This document shows, in pieces, positions 9,139 through 18,731 of a stretch of DNA of 64,000 nucleotides. The notes beneath the pieces were generated by a model. The model was not told the origin of the DNA, did no database searches, and was given only the letters and a program-made list of their open reading frames with translations. Within the stretch, counting starts at the first letter, position 1. Every line of letters begins with the position of its first letter. Source of the stretch: Pseudomonas protegens (GTDB taxonomy: Bacteria > Pseudomonadota > Gammaproteobacteria > Pseudomonadales > Pseudomonadaceae); NCBI RefSeq assembly GCF_003363755.1, contig NZ_CP031396.1:3566501-3630500 (forward strand). The letters run 5' to 3'. The position numbers were made by a program, and so were the translations under genes.

Positions 9139-10047
9139 TTAAACGATGGCCACCGAGGCGCCGGCCAGTAGCAGCACGCCGACGTGGAAGTTGCTGCGAA
9201 ACAGGTCGTTGCAGGGCTCCGGGTGGTCCGGACTGAACAGGCTGAGCTGGTAGGCCAGGGACAAGGCGATCGGCAGCAGCACGATGAAAAAGCCCGGGTT
9301 GGCACCGGCCAGCAGGCCCGCGCCGCACCAGCACAGCAGGGTCATGGCGTAGAACCCGGCGATCCAGGTCTTGCCCCGTTCGGCGAACAGCGTCGCGGTG
9401 GAGCGCAGGCCCATGTTCAGGTCGTCCTCACGGTCGCTGTAGGCATAGAGCGTGTCGTAGCCCAACTGCCAGAACAGGCAGCCCAGCCACAGCGCCAGCG
9501 CACTGGGTTGCAGGCTGCCGGTGGTTTCCACGCTGGCCATGAGCACGCCCCAGTTGAACACCGCGCCGAGAAACGCCTGGGGCCAGTGGGTGAAGCGTTT
9601 GAACAGCGGGTAGACCAGGGTCAGCGGCACGCAGCCCAGGGCCAGCAGTACCGTCAGTGGTTGCAGCATTGGCAGTAATGCGGCCGCCAGCAGCAAGAGT
9701 ACGACCAGGCAAGCCAGGGCCTGATTCAGGCTCAGTGAGCCCTTGGCCAGGGGCCGCTGGCGGGTGCGGTTGACCTGGGCGTCGAAGCGTCGGTCGAGGA
9801 TGTCGTTGATGCAGCAGCCGGCACTGCGCATCAGCAGGGCGCCGAGGGCGAACACCAGCACGGTGCCGACCTGCGGAATACGTCCGGCGCAGAGGATCAA
9901 CGCGGCCAGCGCCGGCAGCAGGGTCAGCCAGGTGCCGATGGGCCGGTCCAGGCGCATCAGGCGGGCGTAGGCCTGCCAGGAGCGGGGCAGCCGGGTGGCG
10001 ACCCAATCGTGGGCGCGAATGTCATTGAGGTCGGGGCTTGCGGGCAT
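9139..10047 (-). CDS. UbiA-family prenyltransferase, probably an accessory paralogue
   Basis: A 302-residue integral membrane prenyltransferase with about eight to nine hydrophobic segments. Both Asp-rich Mg/diphosphate motifs are present: NDILDRRFDAQVNRT at about residue 81 and YAYSDREDDLNMG at about 205, so it should be active. It resembles 4-hydroxybenzoate polyprenyltransferase. The housekeeping ubiA of Pseudomonas normally lies elsewhere beside ubiC (established synteny), so I infer a second copy with ubiquinone-like or other aromatic acceptor specificity. It is followed by doxX and divergent from a LysR gene across 232 nt. Confidence 0.85.
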   Translation of the reverse strand: MPASPDLNDIRAHDWVATRLPRSWQAYARLMRLDRPIGTWLTLLPALAALILCAGRIPQVGTVLVFALGALLMRSAGCCINDILDRRFDAQVNRTRQRPLAKGSLSLNQALACLVVLLLLAAALLPMLQPLTVLLALGCVPLTLVYPLFKRFTHWPQAFLGAVFNWGVLMASVETTGSLQPSALALWLGCLFWQLGYDTLYAYSDREDDLNMGLRSTATLFAERGKTWIAGFYAMTLLCWCGAGLLAGANPGFFIVLLPIALSLAYQLSLFSPDHPEPCNDLFRSNFHVGVLLLAGASVAIV

Positions 10048-10279
10048 CTTCGTTCCCTGAACTTGAGCACGGTCTTGATCGCAACTGAGGACGAGGTTTA
10101 AAGGGGTCGAAAAACACTCAGGTCAGTTGCGTTCACTGAACTTCGGGCAAGCCGTGGCCGTGATCGCACGGTTTGATTTTCAGTGCCATCTGCTCGCTTG
10201 TCGGATGCGCTAAAGTTGCCCGCGCCCGCCCCTTGGGGCAAGGGAACAATCCGCAATAGCCTCCTGCAGGATATGCAAT

Positions 10280-11278
10280 ATGCTCCGTGATGAAGTGCCC
10301 CGCGTCCCGCGTATCGACCTCAACCTGCTACGGGTTTTCGATGCCGTCTATGAGGACCGCAGCATCCTGCTGGCCAGCAAGCGCCTGCATCTGAGCCAGT
10401 CGGCGGTCAGCCATGCCTTGACCCGGTTGCGTGAGTCCCTGCAAGACGAGTTGTTTATTCGCACCGCCAAGGGCATGCAGCCGTCGGCCCGTGCCGAAGC
10501 CATTGCCGGCCCGCTGCGCGAAGCACTGCTGACCATTCAGCGCACCGTGGGCGTGGAGGCGTTCGACCCCGCCAGCGCAACGCGGACCTTCACCCTTGCC
10601 GCCAATGACTATTTGAGTTCGGTGCTGCTGGCACCGCTATTGCGGCGCCTGGCCCAGGAAGCTCCGGGGGTGGACCTGGTGGTGCGCCCGGCGACCCGCC
10701 TGGATCTGGCCGAGCAGATCGACGTCGGGCGCATCGACCTGGCCGTGGGGGTGTTTGCCGAGCTGCCGCAGCGAGTGCACAGCGCCCGTCTCTGGCAGCA
10801 GCAGGATGTGTTGCTGATGTGTCCCGAGCATCCCTTGCTCGACCTGCCCGAGTTGACCCTTGAGGTCCTGGCGGACCAGCCATTGATCACACTGTCGGTA
10901 GGCGGGCAGGAGGAAGGCGCGGTCAACGGCTACATTCTTGAGCGCGGTATTGCCCGGCAGTCGGAGATGTTCGATCGCCAGCGCCTGGAGCAGGCGCTGG
11001 CGGCGATTGGCCGCAGTCCCCAGTACAAGGTCACCCTGCCCCATGCCCTGGTGCTGCCGCAGTTGCTGGAACAGTCGCGGCTGGTGGCGATTGTGCCGGG
11101 GCCGCTGGCCCGGGCTTTCGAACAGCGCTTTGGCCTGTGTCAGCGGGCGCTGCCACTGGCGGTTGAAGCGTCGTCGCTGTTGGCGATCTGGCATGGACGC
11201 AACACGGCAGACCCGGCCCATCTCTGGTTGCGCCAGCAGTTGCTGGAGGTGGCAGGCGCGCTGGCGCAACCGCTTTGA
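10280..11278 (+). CDS. LysR-family transcriptional regulator
   Basis: A 332-residue LysR regulator of the NodD/PcpR-like branch. The leader MLRDEVPRVPRIDLNLLRVFDAVYE precedes an HTH with SILLASKRLHLSQSAVSHALTRLRESLQDELFIRT. The effector domain follows (LAANDYLSSVLLAPLLRRL and onward). The start at 10280 could instead lie at an internal codon near IDLNLLRVF, about 12 residues later. It is divergent from the UbiA/DoxX pair and is the natural candidate regulator of it. The downstream DOPA-dioxygenase-like gene lies 105 nt away on the same strand. Confidence 0.85.
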   Translation: MLRDEVPRVPRIDLNLLRVFDAVYEDRSILLASKRLHLSQSAVSHALTRLRESLQDELFIRTAKGMQPSARAEAIAGPLREALLTIQRTVGVEAFDPASATRTFTLAANDYLSSVLLAPLLRRLAQEAPGVDLVVRPATRLDLAEQIDVGRIDLAVGVFAELPQRVHSARLWQQQDVLLMCPEHPLLDLPELTLEVLADQPLITLSVGGQEEGAVNGYILERGIARQSEMFDRQRLEQALAAIGRSPQYKVTLPHALVLPQLLEQSRLVAIVPGPLARAFEQRFGLCQRALPLAVEASSLLAIWHGRNTADPAHLWLRQQLLEVAGALAQPL

Positions 11279-11383
11279 GCTGCTCGGCTTTCGGTGTTTT
11301 CATGGGGCCGGTGTTTTTTCCACAGAGGGTGCTCAGCCTCTGTGACGAGCCTTGAGGCTTGGTCTTTTATCGCGAGGGTTTGC

Positions 11384-11710
11384 ATGCAACGGATCAAGGG
11401 CTATCACGCCCACGTCTACTTCGACGCCAGTACCATCGACCAGGCGCGGGTCTTGTGCGAGCAGGCCGCGCAGCTGTTTGACCTGAAAATGGGTCGGGTC
11501 CACGAGCGGCCGGTGGGGCCCCATCCGGACTGGAGTTGCCAGTTGGCGTTCGCCCCTGAGGTGTTTGCCCAGGTAGTGCCGTGGCTGGCTCTCAATCGCC
11601 GGGGGCTGGTGGTGTTCCTGCACCCGGATACCGGGGACGATTTGCTCGATCACACCGATCATGCGATCTGGATGGGGGCCATGCGGCCGCTGGATCTGAC
11701 GGGGTTCTAA
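11384..11710 (+). CDS. DOPA 4,5-dioxygenase family protein
   Basis: A 108-residue member of the small DOPA 4,5-dioxygenase-like family (vicinal oxygen chelate type fold). Candidate metal ligands sit in GYHAHVYFD, GPHPDWSCQ and FLHPDTGDDLLDHTDHAIWMG, all typical of the family. Known eukaryotic relatives cleave catechols such as DOPA, while the bacterial substrate is not established. The ATG at 11384 matches the family start (MQRIKGYHAH). It follows the LysR gene by 105 nt and could act with the UbiA/DoxX pair on an aromatic compound, but this is only positional. Confidence 0.82.
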   Translation: MQRIKGYHAHVYFDASTIDQARVLCEQAAQLFDLKMGRVHERPVGPHPDWSCQLAFAPEVFAQVVPWLALNRRGLVVFLHPDTGDDLLDHTDHAIWMGAMRPLDLTGF

Positions 11711-11740
11711 GGAGCCGGTGGTTGCTCGTGCACACCATGC

Positions 11741-11774
11741 AAAAAGGGGGGCGCAACCTTTGGTTGCGCCCCCC
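11741..11774 (-). terminator. Rho-independent terminator of trpBA
   Basis: A perfect 13-bp stem (GGGGGGCGCAACC, loop TTT, GGTTGCGCCCCCC) at 11746-11774 is followed on the minus strand by five T (11745-11741). It ends transcripts coming from trpA. On the plus strand there is no T run. Confidence 0.9.
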
Positions 11775-11799
11775 TGATCTTGCGGTCTGGTCTTTACCT

Positions 11800-12611
11800 T
11801 CAGCTGACCCGAGCCTTGCGTACGCCTTCGGAAAGGGCTGCGCACAGGCTCAGGACGCCATCCACCGCTTGCTCGGAAGACTCGGCGTTGGCGATGTGGT
11901 CGATCAGTGCCGAGCCCACGACCACGCCGTCTGCCAGACGAGCGATGGCGGCGGCCTGCTCCGGGGTGCGGATGCCGAAACCGATGCTGATGGGCAGGTC
12001 GGTGTGGCGCCGCAGGCGGGTCACGGCCTCTTCCACATGTTCCAGGGTGGCGGCGCCGGCACCGGTCACCCCGGCTACCGAAACGTAGTAGACAAAGCCG
12101 GAACTGCCGTCGAGCACCTTGGGCAGGCGCGCGTCGTCGGTGGTTGGGGTGGTCAGGCGGATGAAGTCGATGCCGGCGGCCTGGGCCGGGTCGCACAGCT
12201 CGCTGTTATGTTCCGGCGGCATGTCCACCACGATCAGGCCATCCACACCAGATGCCTTGGCGTCGGCAATGAAGCGCGCCACGCCGTAATGGTGGATCGG
12301 GTTGTAGTAGCCCATCAGCACCAGCGGCGTTTCGTGGTTGCCTTCGCGGAACTCGCGGACCATCTGCAGGGTTTTCGCCAGGTTTTGCTTGGCCCCCAGG
12401 GCGCGGATGTTGGCCAGCTGGATCGCCGGGCCGTCGGCCATCGGATCGGTGAAGGGCATGCCCAGTTCGATCACGTCGGCACCCGCTGCGGGCAGGCCCT
12501 TGAGGATCGCCAGGGAAGTGTCGTAGTTCGGGTCGCCGGCGGTGACGAAGGTCACCAGGGCGGCGCGGTTCTGTTCCTTGAGCTTGGCAAAGCGGGTGTG
12601 CAGGCGGCTCA

Positions 12612-12612
<1 letters not shown>
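11800..12612 (-). CDS. trpA: Tryptophan synthase alpha subunit
   Basis: A 270-residue TrpA, which splits indole-3-glycerol phosphate to indole and glyceraldehyde 3-phosphate. The catalytic Glu and Asp lie in [16 protein letters not shown] at about residues 48-63, and the phosphate-binding end is [10 protein letters not shown]. Length is standard. Its ATG overlaps the trpB stop by one base (TGATG), so translation is coupled and the two subunits are made together. A strong terminator follows. Confidence 0.98.
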
Positions 12613-13962
<1,350 letters not shown>

Positions 13963-14856
13963 ATGAGCCGCGACCTGCCCCCCCTGAACGCCCTGCGGGC
14001 CTTCGAAGCCACTGCCCGGCTCAACAGCGTCAGCCAGGCTGCTGAACAACTGCACGTGACCCACGGCGCAGTCAGCCGGCAGTTGAAGGTGCTGGAAGAA
14101 CACCTGGGCCTGAGTCTTTTCGTCAAGGATGGCCGTGGCATTAAACTCACAGATGCCGGGGTTCGCCTGCGCGATGCCAGCAGCGAGGCCTTCGAGCGCC
14201 TGCGGGACGTCTGTGGCGAACTGACCCGGGGCAGTGCCGATGCGCCCTTCGTGCTCGGCTGCTCCGGCAGCCTGCTGGCGCGTTGGCTGATTCCGCGCCT
14301 GGGGCGCCTGAATGCCGACTTGCCGGACCTGCGCCTGCACCTTTCCGCCGGTGAAGGCGATCTGGACCCCCGGCGCCCGGGGCTGGATGCCTTGCTGGTG
14401 TTTGCCGAGCCCCCCTGGCCGGCGGACATGCAGGTCTATGAGCTGGCCAGCGAGCGAATCGGGCCGGTGCTCAGCCCGCGCTATGCCGGTTACTCGCATT
14501 TGCGCGAAGCGCCAGCGGCGGCCCTGGCGGCAGAATCGCTGCTGCACACCACCTCGCGTCCCCAGGCCTGGCCCAGTTGGGCACGGCACAACGGCATCAG
14601 CGCCGAGGCGCTGAAGTACGGGCAGGGTTTCGAGCATTTGTATTACTTGCTGGAAGCGGCCGTGGCCGGGCTGGGCGTGGCAATCGCTCCAGAGCCGCTG
14701 GTGGCCGAGGACTTGCTGGCGGGCAGGCTGGTTGCCCCGTGGGGGTTTTCCGACACCCCGGGGCAACTGGCGCTGTGGTTACCCAAGCGCGCCGCCGATG
14801 GGCGCGCCCGGCAATTGGCGCAGTGGTTGAAAAACGAACTGCGCCAGGCGCTTTAG
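13963..14856 (+). CDS. trpI: LysR-type activator of tryptophan synthase
   Basis: A 297-residue LysR regulator starting [22 protein letters not shown], with an HTH ([31 protein letters not shown]). Its position divergent from trpBA is the hallmark of pseudomonad TrpI, which activates trpBA when indoleglycerol phosphate accumulates. Length is normal. The 3' end overlaps the convergent DUF883 gene by four bases (TTAG). Confidence 0.95.
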   Translation: MSRDLPPLNALRAFEATARLNSVSQAAEQLHVTHGAVSRQLKVLEEHLGLSLFVKDGRGIKLTDAGVRLRDASSEAFERLRDVCGELTRGSADAPFVLGCSGSLLARWLIPRLGRLNADLPDLRLHLSAGEGDLDPRRPGLDALLVFAEPPWPADMQVYELASERIGPVLSPRYAGYSHLREAPAAALAAESLLHTTSRPQAWPSWARHNGISAEALKYGQGFEHLYYLLEAAVAGLGVAIAPEPLVAEDLLAGRLVAPWGFSDTPGQLALWLPKRAADGRARQLAQWLKNELRQAL

Positions 14857-15179
14857 TTACCGCGCTTGCACAGCAGGTAGGCGGCCAGCAGACCAATGGC
14901 GCCTACCGCCACACCCGCGGTGGTCCAGGGGTGTTCCTGGGCGTAGTCGCGAGTGGCGATCCCGGTTTCGCGGGTTTTGACTTTGACTTCTTCATAGGCA
15001 TCGCTGATCAGGCTGCGGGAATGCTTGAGCGCATTCTCGGCATTGCTCTTGAGGGCCTTGAGGGTCTTGCGCGATTCGTCAGTCGCATCGTCCTTGAGGC
15101 TTTCCAGGGATTTGAGCAGGCTTTCGATCTCGGCTTCCATACTTTCCAGTGAGGCTTTGCGTAACGAGGTGTTGGCCAT
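14853..15179 (-). CDS. DUF883 (ElaB/YqjD-like) membrane-anchored protein
   Basis: A 108-residue protein with a long charged helical N-terminal part ([26 protein letters not shown] onward, coiled-coil-like). One C-terminal membrane anchor follows ([23 protein letters not shown]). E. coli ElaB/YqjD relatives are inner-membrane, stationary-phase, ribosome-associated proteins, and I infer a similar stress role. I start at the ATG at 15179, where the similarity begins; the frame continues open upstream without support. A sigma-S-like -10 (CTACACA, minus strand 15216-15210) lies upstream. Confidence 0.85.
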   Translation of the reverse strand: MANTSLRKASLESMEAEIESLLKSLESLKDDATDESRKTLKALKSNAENALKHSRSLISDAYEEVKVKTRETGIATRDYAQEHPWTTAGVAVGAIGLLAAYLLCKRGN

Positions 15180-15302
15180 GTCGGCTCTCCTGCGGGGTGA
15201 TGAATAGGCTGTGTAGGTTCCGACTGCGGCCTGTTGGGAAAGTGCAGAAAATCTGAACTTACCCCTTGGCACTGGCGCCCCAAGTAATAAGAAAAATCAC
15301 TG

Positions 15303-15309
15303 CTAGGCT
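15303..15309 (+). promoter_or_regulatory. Sigma-S-like -10 element before dodecin
   Basis: CTAGGCT, close to the sigma-S -10 consensus CTATACT, lies 28 nt before the dodecin ATG with no convincing -35. The identical heptamer occurs upstream of the DUF1161 gene at 15563-15569. Confidence 0.45.
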
Positions 15310-15337
15310 GTATTTCACAGCAAAAAAGGAGAGCGCC

Positions 15338-15553
15338 ATGACCGATCATCACACCTACAAGAAAGTCGAACTGGTGGGTTCGTCGCCGAACAGCATCGAA
15401 GAGGCAATCAACAACGCGCTGGCCGAGGCGCACAAGAGCATCAAGCACCTGGAGTGGTTCGAAGTGACCGAAACCCGGGGTCATATCAAGGACGGTAAAG
15501 CGGCGCATTTCCAGGTCACCCTCAAGGTAGGCTTCCGGATTGCCAATAGTTGA
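15338..15553 (+). CDS. Dodecin flavoprotein
   Basis: A 71-residue dodecin, a dodecameric hollow-sphere protein that stores or buffers flavin (riboflavin, FMN or FAD). The sequence [27 protein letters not shown], the conserved [13 protein letters not shown] with its flavin-stacking Trp, and the final VTLKVGFRI all fit, as does the length. The ATG at 15338 is preceded by AAGGAGAG at a good distance. Confidence 0.95.
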   Translation: MTDHHTYKKVELVGSSPNSIEEAINNALAEAHKSIKHLEWFEVTETRGHIKDGKAAHFQVTLKVGFRIANS

Positions 15554-15562
15554 AAGCTTGGG

Positions 15563-15569
15563 CTAGGCT
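15563..15569 (+). promoter_or_regulatory. Sigma-S-like -10 element before DUF1161 gene
   Basis: CTAGGCT at 15563-15569, identical to the element before dodecin, lies about 120 nt upstream of the DUF1161 start. The long leader lowers confidence. Confidence 0.35.
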
Positions 15570-15687
15570 CTGGAACTTGTGCGCTGGCCGAGTGCCATAG
15601 GAAGTGGCAAAGCGCTACAACTGTCTTGAGCCTCTGTCAGGCTGGCTGCAACGCCGCCTCTTTTGATCCGACCAGGGAATGTGACCG

Positions 15688-15912
15688 ATGAAAAAACTAG
15701 TATTAGCTGCTGCTTTGTTGAGTCTTGCGGGAACTGCCCTTGCCGCCGGCAAGCCGTGCGAAGAGCTGAAAAGCGAGATCGCCGCGAAGATCGATGCCAA
15801 AGGCGCCACCCACTATTCGCTGGAAGTGGTCGACAAAGGCGCGGCGGCTGACGGCAAAGTGGTTGGCTCCTGCGAAGCCGGCACCAAGGAGATTGTCTAC
15901 AAGCGCGGTTGA
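15688..15912 (+). CDS. DUF1161 periplasmic protein, copy 1
   Basis: A 74-residue exported protein with a signal peptide (MKKLVLAAALLSLAGTALAA, cleavage about residue 20). The small mature part begins GKPCEELKSEIAAKIDAKG and has two Cys (CEELK and GSCEAGTKEIVY) that probably form a disulfide. This is the DUF1161 pattern, of unknown function. A second copy lies at 17804-18037, with an LLM oxidoreductase and OsmC between them. It ends in a strong terminator. Confidence 0.85.
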   Translation: MKKLVLAAALLSLAGTALAAGKPCEELKSEIAAKIDAKGATHYSLEVVDKGAAADGKVVGSCEAGTKEIVYKRG

Positions 15913-15932
15913 GCCTTTGTGGAAACCCATTG

Positions 15933-15962
15933 AAAAGCCGACGCATCAGCGTCGGCTTTTTT
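15933..15962 (+). terminator. Rho-independent terminator
   Basis: Stem GCCGACGC / GCGTCGGC with loop ATCA, preceded by four A and followed by six T. It closes the DUF1161 transcript, and the flanking A run lets it work for the convergent oxidoreductase gene as well. Confidence 0.92.
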
Positions 15963-15978
15963 GTGCCCGAAAGCAGCC

Positions 15979-16980
15979 TTAGCCCTTCATCACCTGGGCC
16001 AGCAACTCATAGGAGTGCAGGCGATCGGCGTGTTCGTACAGGTCGCAGGTAAAGATCAGTTCGTCGGCGCCGGTCTGCTCGATCAGCACCTCCAGCTTGG
16101 CGCGGATCTTCGCCGGGCTGCCGATCATCGCCAACCCCAGGAAACTCGACACCGCCTCCTTCTCATGGGGCAGCCACAGCCCGTCCATGCTGTTGACCGG
16201 CTTGCGCTGGACCAGGCTCTGGCCGCGCATCAGGGCGAGAATCCGCTGGTACACCGAGGTGGCCAGGTAATCCGCGTGTTCATCGGTATCCGCGGCTACC
16301 AGAGGCACGCCCAGCATCACGTAAGGTTTGTCGAGCACCGCGGAAGGCTTGAAGTGATTGCGATAGACGCGAATCGCCTCATGCATGTAGCGCGGTGCGA
16401 AATGCGAGGCGAAGGCGTAAGGCAAACCCCGTTCCCCGGCCAATTGCGCACTGAACAGGCTGGAGCCCAGCAGCCACACCGGTACGTTGGTGCCGGTGCC
16501 CGGTACTGCGATCACCCGTTGTTCCGGAGTACGCGGGCCGAGGTAGGCCATCAGTTCCGCCACGTCCTCGGGGAAATCGTCGGCGCTGCCGGAGCGTTCC
16601 CGGCGCAGGGCGCGGGCGGTCATCTGGTCGGAACCCGGGGCGCGGCCCAGGCCCAGGTCAATGCGTCCCGGGTACAGGCTTTCCAGGGTGCCGAACTGTT
16701 CGGCGATCACCAGCGGTGCGTGGTTGGGCAGCATGACCCCGCCGGAGCCGACGCGAATGCTCGATGTCCCACCGGCCAGATAACCCAGCAACACCGAAGT
16801 GGCGGAACTGGCGATGCCATCCATGTTGTGGTGTTCGGCGACCCAGAAGCGGGTGTAGCCGAACTTTTCCACGTGCTGGGCCAGGTCCAGGGAATTGCGC
16901 AGGGATTGCGCCGGGCTGCCGTCTTCACGCACGGGCACCAGATCGAGGGTCGAGAATTTAACAGCGGACAGCGGTTTCAT
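15979..16980 (-). CDS. LLM class flavin-dependent oxidoreductase (luciferase-like)
   Basis: A 333-residue bacterial-luciferase-like monooxygenase. Family features are the opening [27 protein letters not shown], the flavin-site [23 protein letters not shown] and LGLGRAPG. It belongs to the YhbW/MsnO8-like branch with unknown substrate, presumed FMNH2-dependent and cytoplasmic. It is monocistronic, convergent with the DUF1161 gene and divergent from osmC across 240 nt. Confidence 0.88.
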   Translation of the reverse strand: MKPLSAVKFSTLDLVPVREDGSPAQSLRNSLDLAQHVEKFGYTRFWVAEHHNMDGIASSATSVLLGYLAGGTSSIRVGSGGVMLPNHAPLVIAEQFGTLESLYPGRIDLGLGRAPGSDQMTARALRRERSGSADDFPEDVAELMAYLGPRTPEQRVIAVPGTGTNVPVWLLGSSLFSAQLAGERGLPYAFASHFAPRYMHEAIRVYRNHFKPSAVLDKPYVMLGVPLVAADTDEHADYLATSVYQRILALMRGQSLVQRKPVNSMDGLWLPHEKEAVSSFLGLAMIGSPAKIRAKLEVLIEQTGADELIFTCDLYEHADRLHSYELLAQVMKG

Positions 16981-17129
16981 AGGCCTGCTTCTCCATAGGG
17001 GTGCAGGCCTTTGTCATGAGCCAAAACCTGCCGAAATTTGTAAGTCAGACTCATGCAATGTGGGCATATACCCGAGTTTCAATAGTCAGAGTGAATTTGT
17101 CGGGTAAATAGACGTCGCGCACACCGGCT

Positions 17130-17157
17130 GAACTTTGCCGCCGGATCTATCCTCAGA
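17130..17157 (+). promoter_or_regulatory. AlgU (sigma-22) promoter of osmC
   Basis: GAACTT (17130-17135), a 17-nt spacer and TCAGA (17153-17157) fit the sigma-22 consensus GAACTT-N16/17-TCTGA. osmC is a known osmotic/envelope-stress gene in Pseudomonas. An overlapping CTATCCT (17147-17153) resembles a sigma-S -10, so dual control is possible. Confidence 0.75.
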
Positions 17158-17182
17158 ACCCTTAGGCAACAGAAACAAGTGC

Positions 17183-17200
17183 GGTGCGACCCTTCGCACC
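17183..17200 (+). other. Leader hairpin before osmC
   Basis: GGTGCGA / TCGCACC (7-bp perfect arms, 4-nt loop) lies in the osmC leader about 20 nt before the ATG. It may affect mRNA stability or translation; function unproven. Confidence 0.4.
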
Positions 17201-17220
17201 CGGTTCTTGAGGAGAAAGAG

Positions 17221-17652
17221 ATGAGTATCAAAAAGAAGGCTTCGGCTCATTGGGAAGGTGATCTGAAAACCGGCATCGGCTCGATCTCGACCGAAACCGG
17301 GGTGTTGCGTGAGGCGCCCTATGGCTTCAAGGCACGTTTTGAAGGTGGCAAGGGCACCAATCCGGAAGAGTTGATCGGTGCGGCCCATGCGGGCTGCTTC
17401 TCCATGGCGTTTTCGATGATTCTCGGTGATGCCGGGCTCAAGGCTGACAGCATCGATACCCAGGCGGAAGTGACCCTGGATCAGGTGGACGGCGGCTTCG
17501 CCATCACGGCGGTGCACCTGATCCTCAAGGCGAAGATCCCCGGCGCCAGCCAGCAGCAGTTCACGGAACTGAGCAACAAGGCCAAGGAAGGGTGTCCGGT
17601 GTCCAAGGTGCTCAATGCCAAGATCAGCCTGGAAGCGACGCTGCTGGGTTGA
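17221..17652 (+). CDS. osmC: Organic hydroperoxide reductase OsmC
   Basis: A 143-residue OsmC, a thiol peroxidase that reduces organic hydroperoxides. The two redox cysteines are Cys59 (GAAHAGCFSMAFS) and Cys125 (KEGCPVSKVL), the same positions as in E. coli OsmC, and the length matches. The ATG at 17221 follows the purine-rich TTGAGGAGAAAGAG. A sigma-22 type promoter lies about 64-91 nt upstream. Cytoplasmic; monocistronic, with a REP-like pair after it. Confidence 0.95.
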   Translation: MSIKKKASAHWEGDLKTGIGSISTETGVLREAPYGFKARFEGGKGTNPEELIGAAHAGCFSMAFSMILGDAGLKADSIDTQAEVTLDQVDGGFAITAVHLILKAKIPGASQQQFTELSNKAKEGCPVSKVLNAKISLEATLLG

Positions 17653-17714
17653 GCGTTGCGTCGGCAAGCCAGCTCCTGCTTCGGTTGCTAGGAGCCGGCA
17701 TGCCGGTGAATGCG
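17653..17714. repeat. REP-like inverted pair
   Basis: GCGTTGCGTCGGCAAGCC and the inverted GGAGCCGGCATGCCGGTGAA face each other downstream of osmC. The right copy has diverged (GGCATGCC instead of GGCTTGCC). Confidence 0.6.
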
Positions 17715-17763
17715 TCTGTGCGGCGGACAAGAACCTGTGGTCGAATACGCGACTGCGGCTTCA

Positions 17764-17779
17764 GCGCACGTTCGTGCGC
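17764..17779 (+). other. Leader hairpin before DUF1161 copy 2
   Basis: GCGCACGTTCGTGCGC is a perfect 7-bp-arm hairpin with a TT loop, 25 nt before the ATG at 17804. It is too close to the gene to be a terminator of osmC with a T run, so a leader structure is more likely. Confidence 0.4.
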
Positions 17780-17803
17780 GCCGTAGCAAGGGAGCTTGAG
17801 ATC

Positions 17804-18037
17804 ATGAAACGTTTTGCCTTGGCGGTTGTTTGCTGTGCGCTGGCCACATCGGCCTTCGCCGCCCCCAAGCCCTGCGAGGAACTCAAGGCTGAGATCGAAG
17901 CCAAGATCCAGGCCCAGGGCGTTGCCTCCTACACGCTGGAAATCGTCACCAACGACGAGGTCCACGACAACAACATGGTGGTCGGCAGCTGTGAGAACGG
18001 CACGAAGAAGATCATCTATCAGAAGAACGATCGCTGA
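17804..18037 (+). CDS. DUF1161 periplasmic protein, copy 2
   Basis: A 77-residue paralogue of the protein at 15688-15912. The signal peptide is MKRFALAVVCCALATSAFA, and the mature part starts APKPCEELKAEIEAKIQAQG with the second Cys in VGSCENGTKKIIYQ. The two copies share the CEELK(S/A)EI and VGSCE(A/N)GTK(E/K)I frames but differ in the middle, where this copy has an acidic insertion (NDEVHDNN). Function unknown; probably a stress-linked periplasmic protein. It is convergent with a lipoprotein gene 6 nt away. Confidence 0.85.
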   Translation: MKRFALAVVCCALATSAFAAPKPCEELKAEIEAKIQAQGVASYTLEIVTNDEVHDNNMVVGSCENGTKKIIYQKNDR

Positions 18038-18043
18038 GCCGGC

Positions 18044-18463
18044 TCACGGCACGCAGTTGATCAGGCGCTCCTCGGCGACGATCTCGCGCTTGGCGTTGTA
18101 CAGCCGGGCGCTGGGAGTGAAGGCCAGGTTGCGCGCCTCAAGGCGATAGCGCTGGCCGGCCTCAAAATGGTCGTAGCGCAGGCTCAGGTAGCACAGTCGC
18201 TCCTGGGGATCGGTGGTCATCCCCATGCCGCCACCGAACACCTCGAAGTCGAAACGCACCATCAGCTCGTGGCTGCCGGGGCTGACCTGGAAGAAACGCC
18301 CGTCCCGCAGGCGCTGGTTGTCCAGGCGTTCGGCCATGACCAGCTTGCCCCCCGGCGTCGGCGTGGCCAGGTCGATCCAGGCCTGTTGCGGATCGACACT
18401 GGGCAGGGGTGTGCTGCAGGCACTGAGGGTGGCAAGGGCAAGGATCAACAGAAGTGGGCGCAT
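18044..18463 (-). CDS. Putative lipoprotein, function unknown
   Basis: A 139-residue protein with a lipoprotein signal (MRPLLLILALATLSAC, lipidated Cys16). The mature part includes SPGSHELMVRFDFEVFGGG and RYRLEARNLAFTPSARLYNAKREIV, a pattern of beta strands that recalls small PEGA-like/DUF2057-type envelope lipoproteins. I do not recognise a defined family. Residue 17 is Ser, which favours the outer membrane. It is a single gene, convergent with DUF1161 copy 2. Confidence 0.75.
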   Translation of the reverse strand: MRPLLLILALATLSACSTPLPSVDPQQAWIDLATPTPGGKLVMAERLDNQRLRDGRFFQVSPGSHELMVRFDFEVFGGGMGMTTDPQERLCYLSLRYDHFEAGQRYRLEARNLAFTPSARLYNAKREIVAEERLINCVP

Positions 18464-18528
18464 GACGGAGGCCGAATAAGCGAAAGGCCCTCAGCATAGC
18501 GCCGATCAATTGCGCTGGCAGCCCGCTG

Positions 18529-18672
18529 CTAGCAGGGTGTGTTGCTCATCAGCCAGCAGGTGGCGGTCCCGGGGGGCTCGAGGTCGATCCTGGCTTGCGC
18601 CGGGGCCGGTTCGGGCAGTCCGGCGCCGCCGGCGAAAGACAAGAGTACGGCCGTCGGCAGTAACACGCACAT
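18529..18672 (-). CDS. Possible small protein, 47 residues
   Basis: A short open frame with a hydrophobic start (MCVLLPTAVLLSFAGGAGLP) that looks like a weak signal or anchor, then a Pro/Ala-rich tail ending TCWLMSNTPC. It would fill the otherwise empty 18464-18731 gap upstream of the lipoprotein gene. No family is recognised and no strong ribosome site is seen, so it may not be real. Confidence 0.3.
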   Translation of the reverse strand: MCVLLPTAVLLSFAGGAGLPEPAPAQARIDLEPPGTATCWLMSNTPC

Positions 18673-18731
18673 GGCGAAACTCCAGGCTGGCGAGATAGTC
18701 TTGCGGGCAGACTCTCTGTGGATGATTCCAA

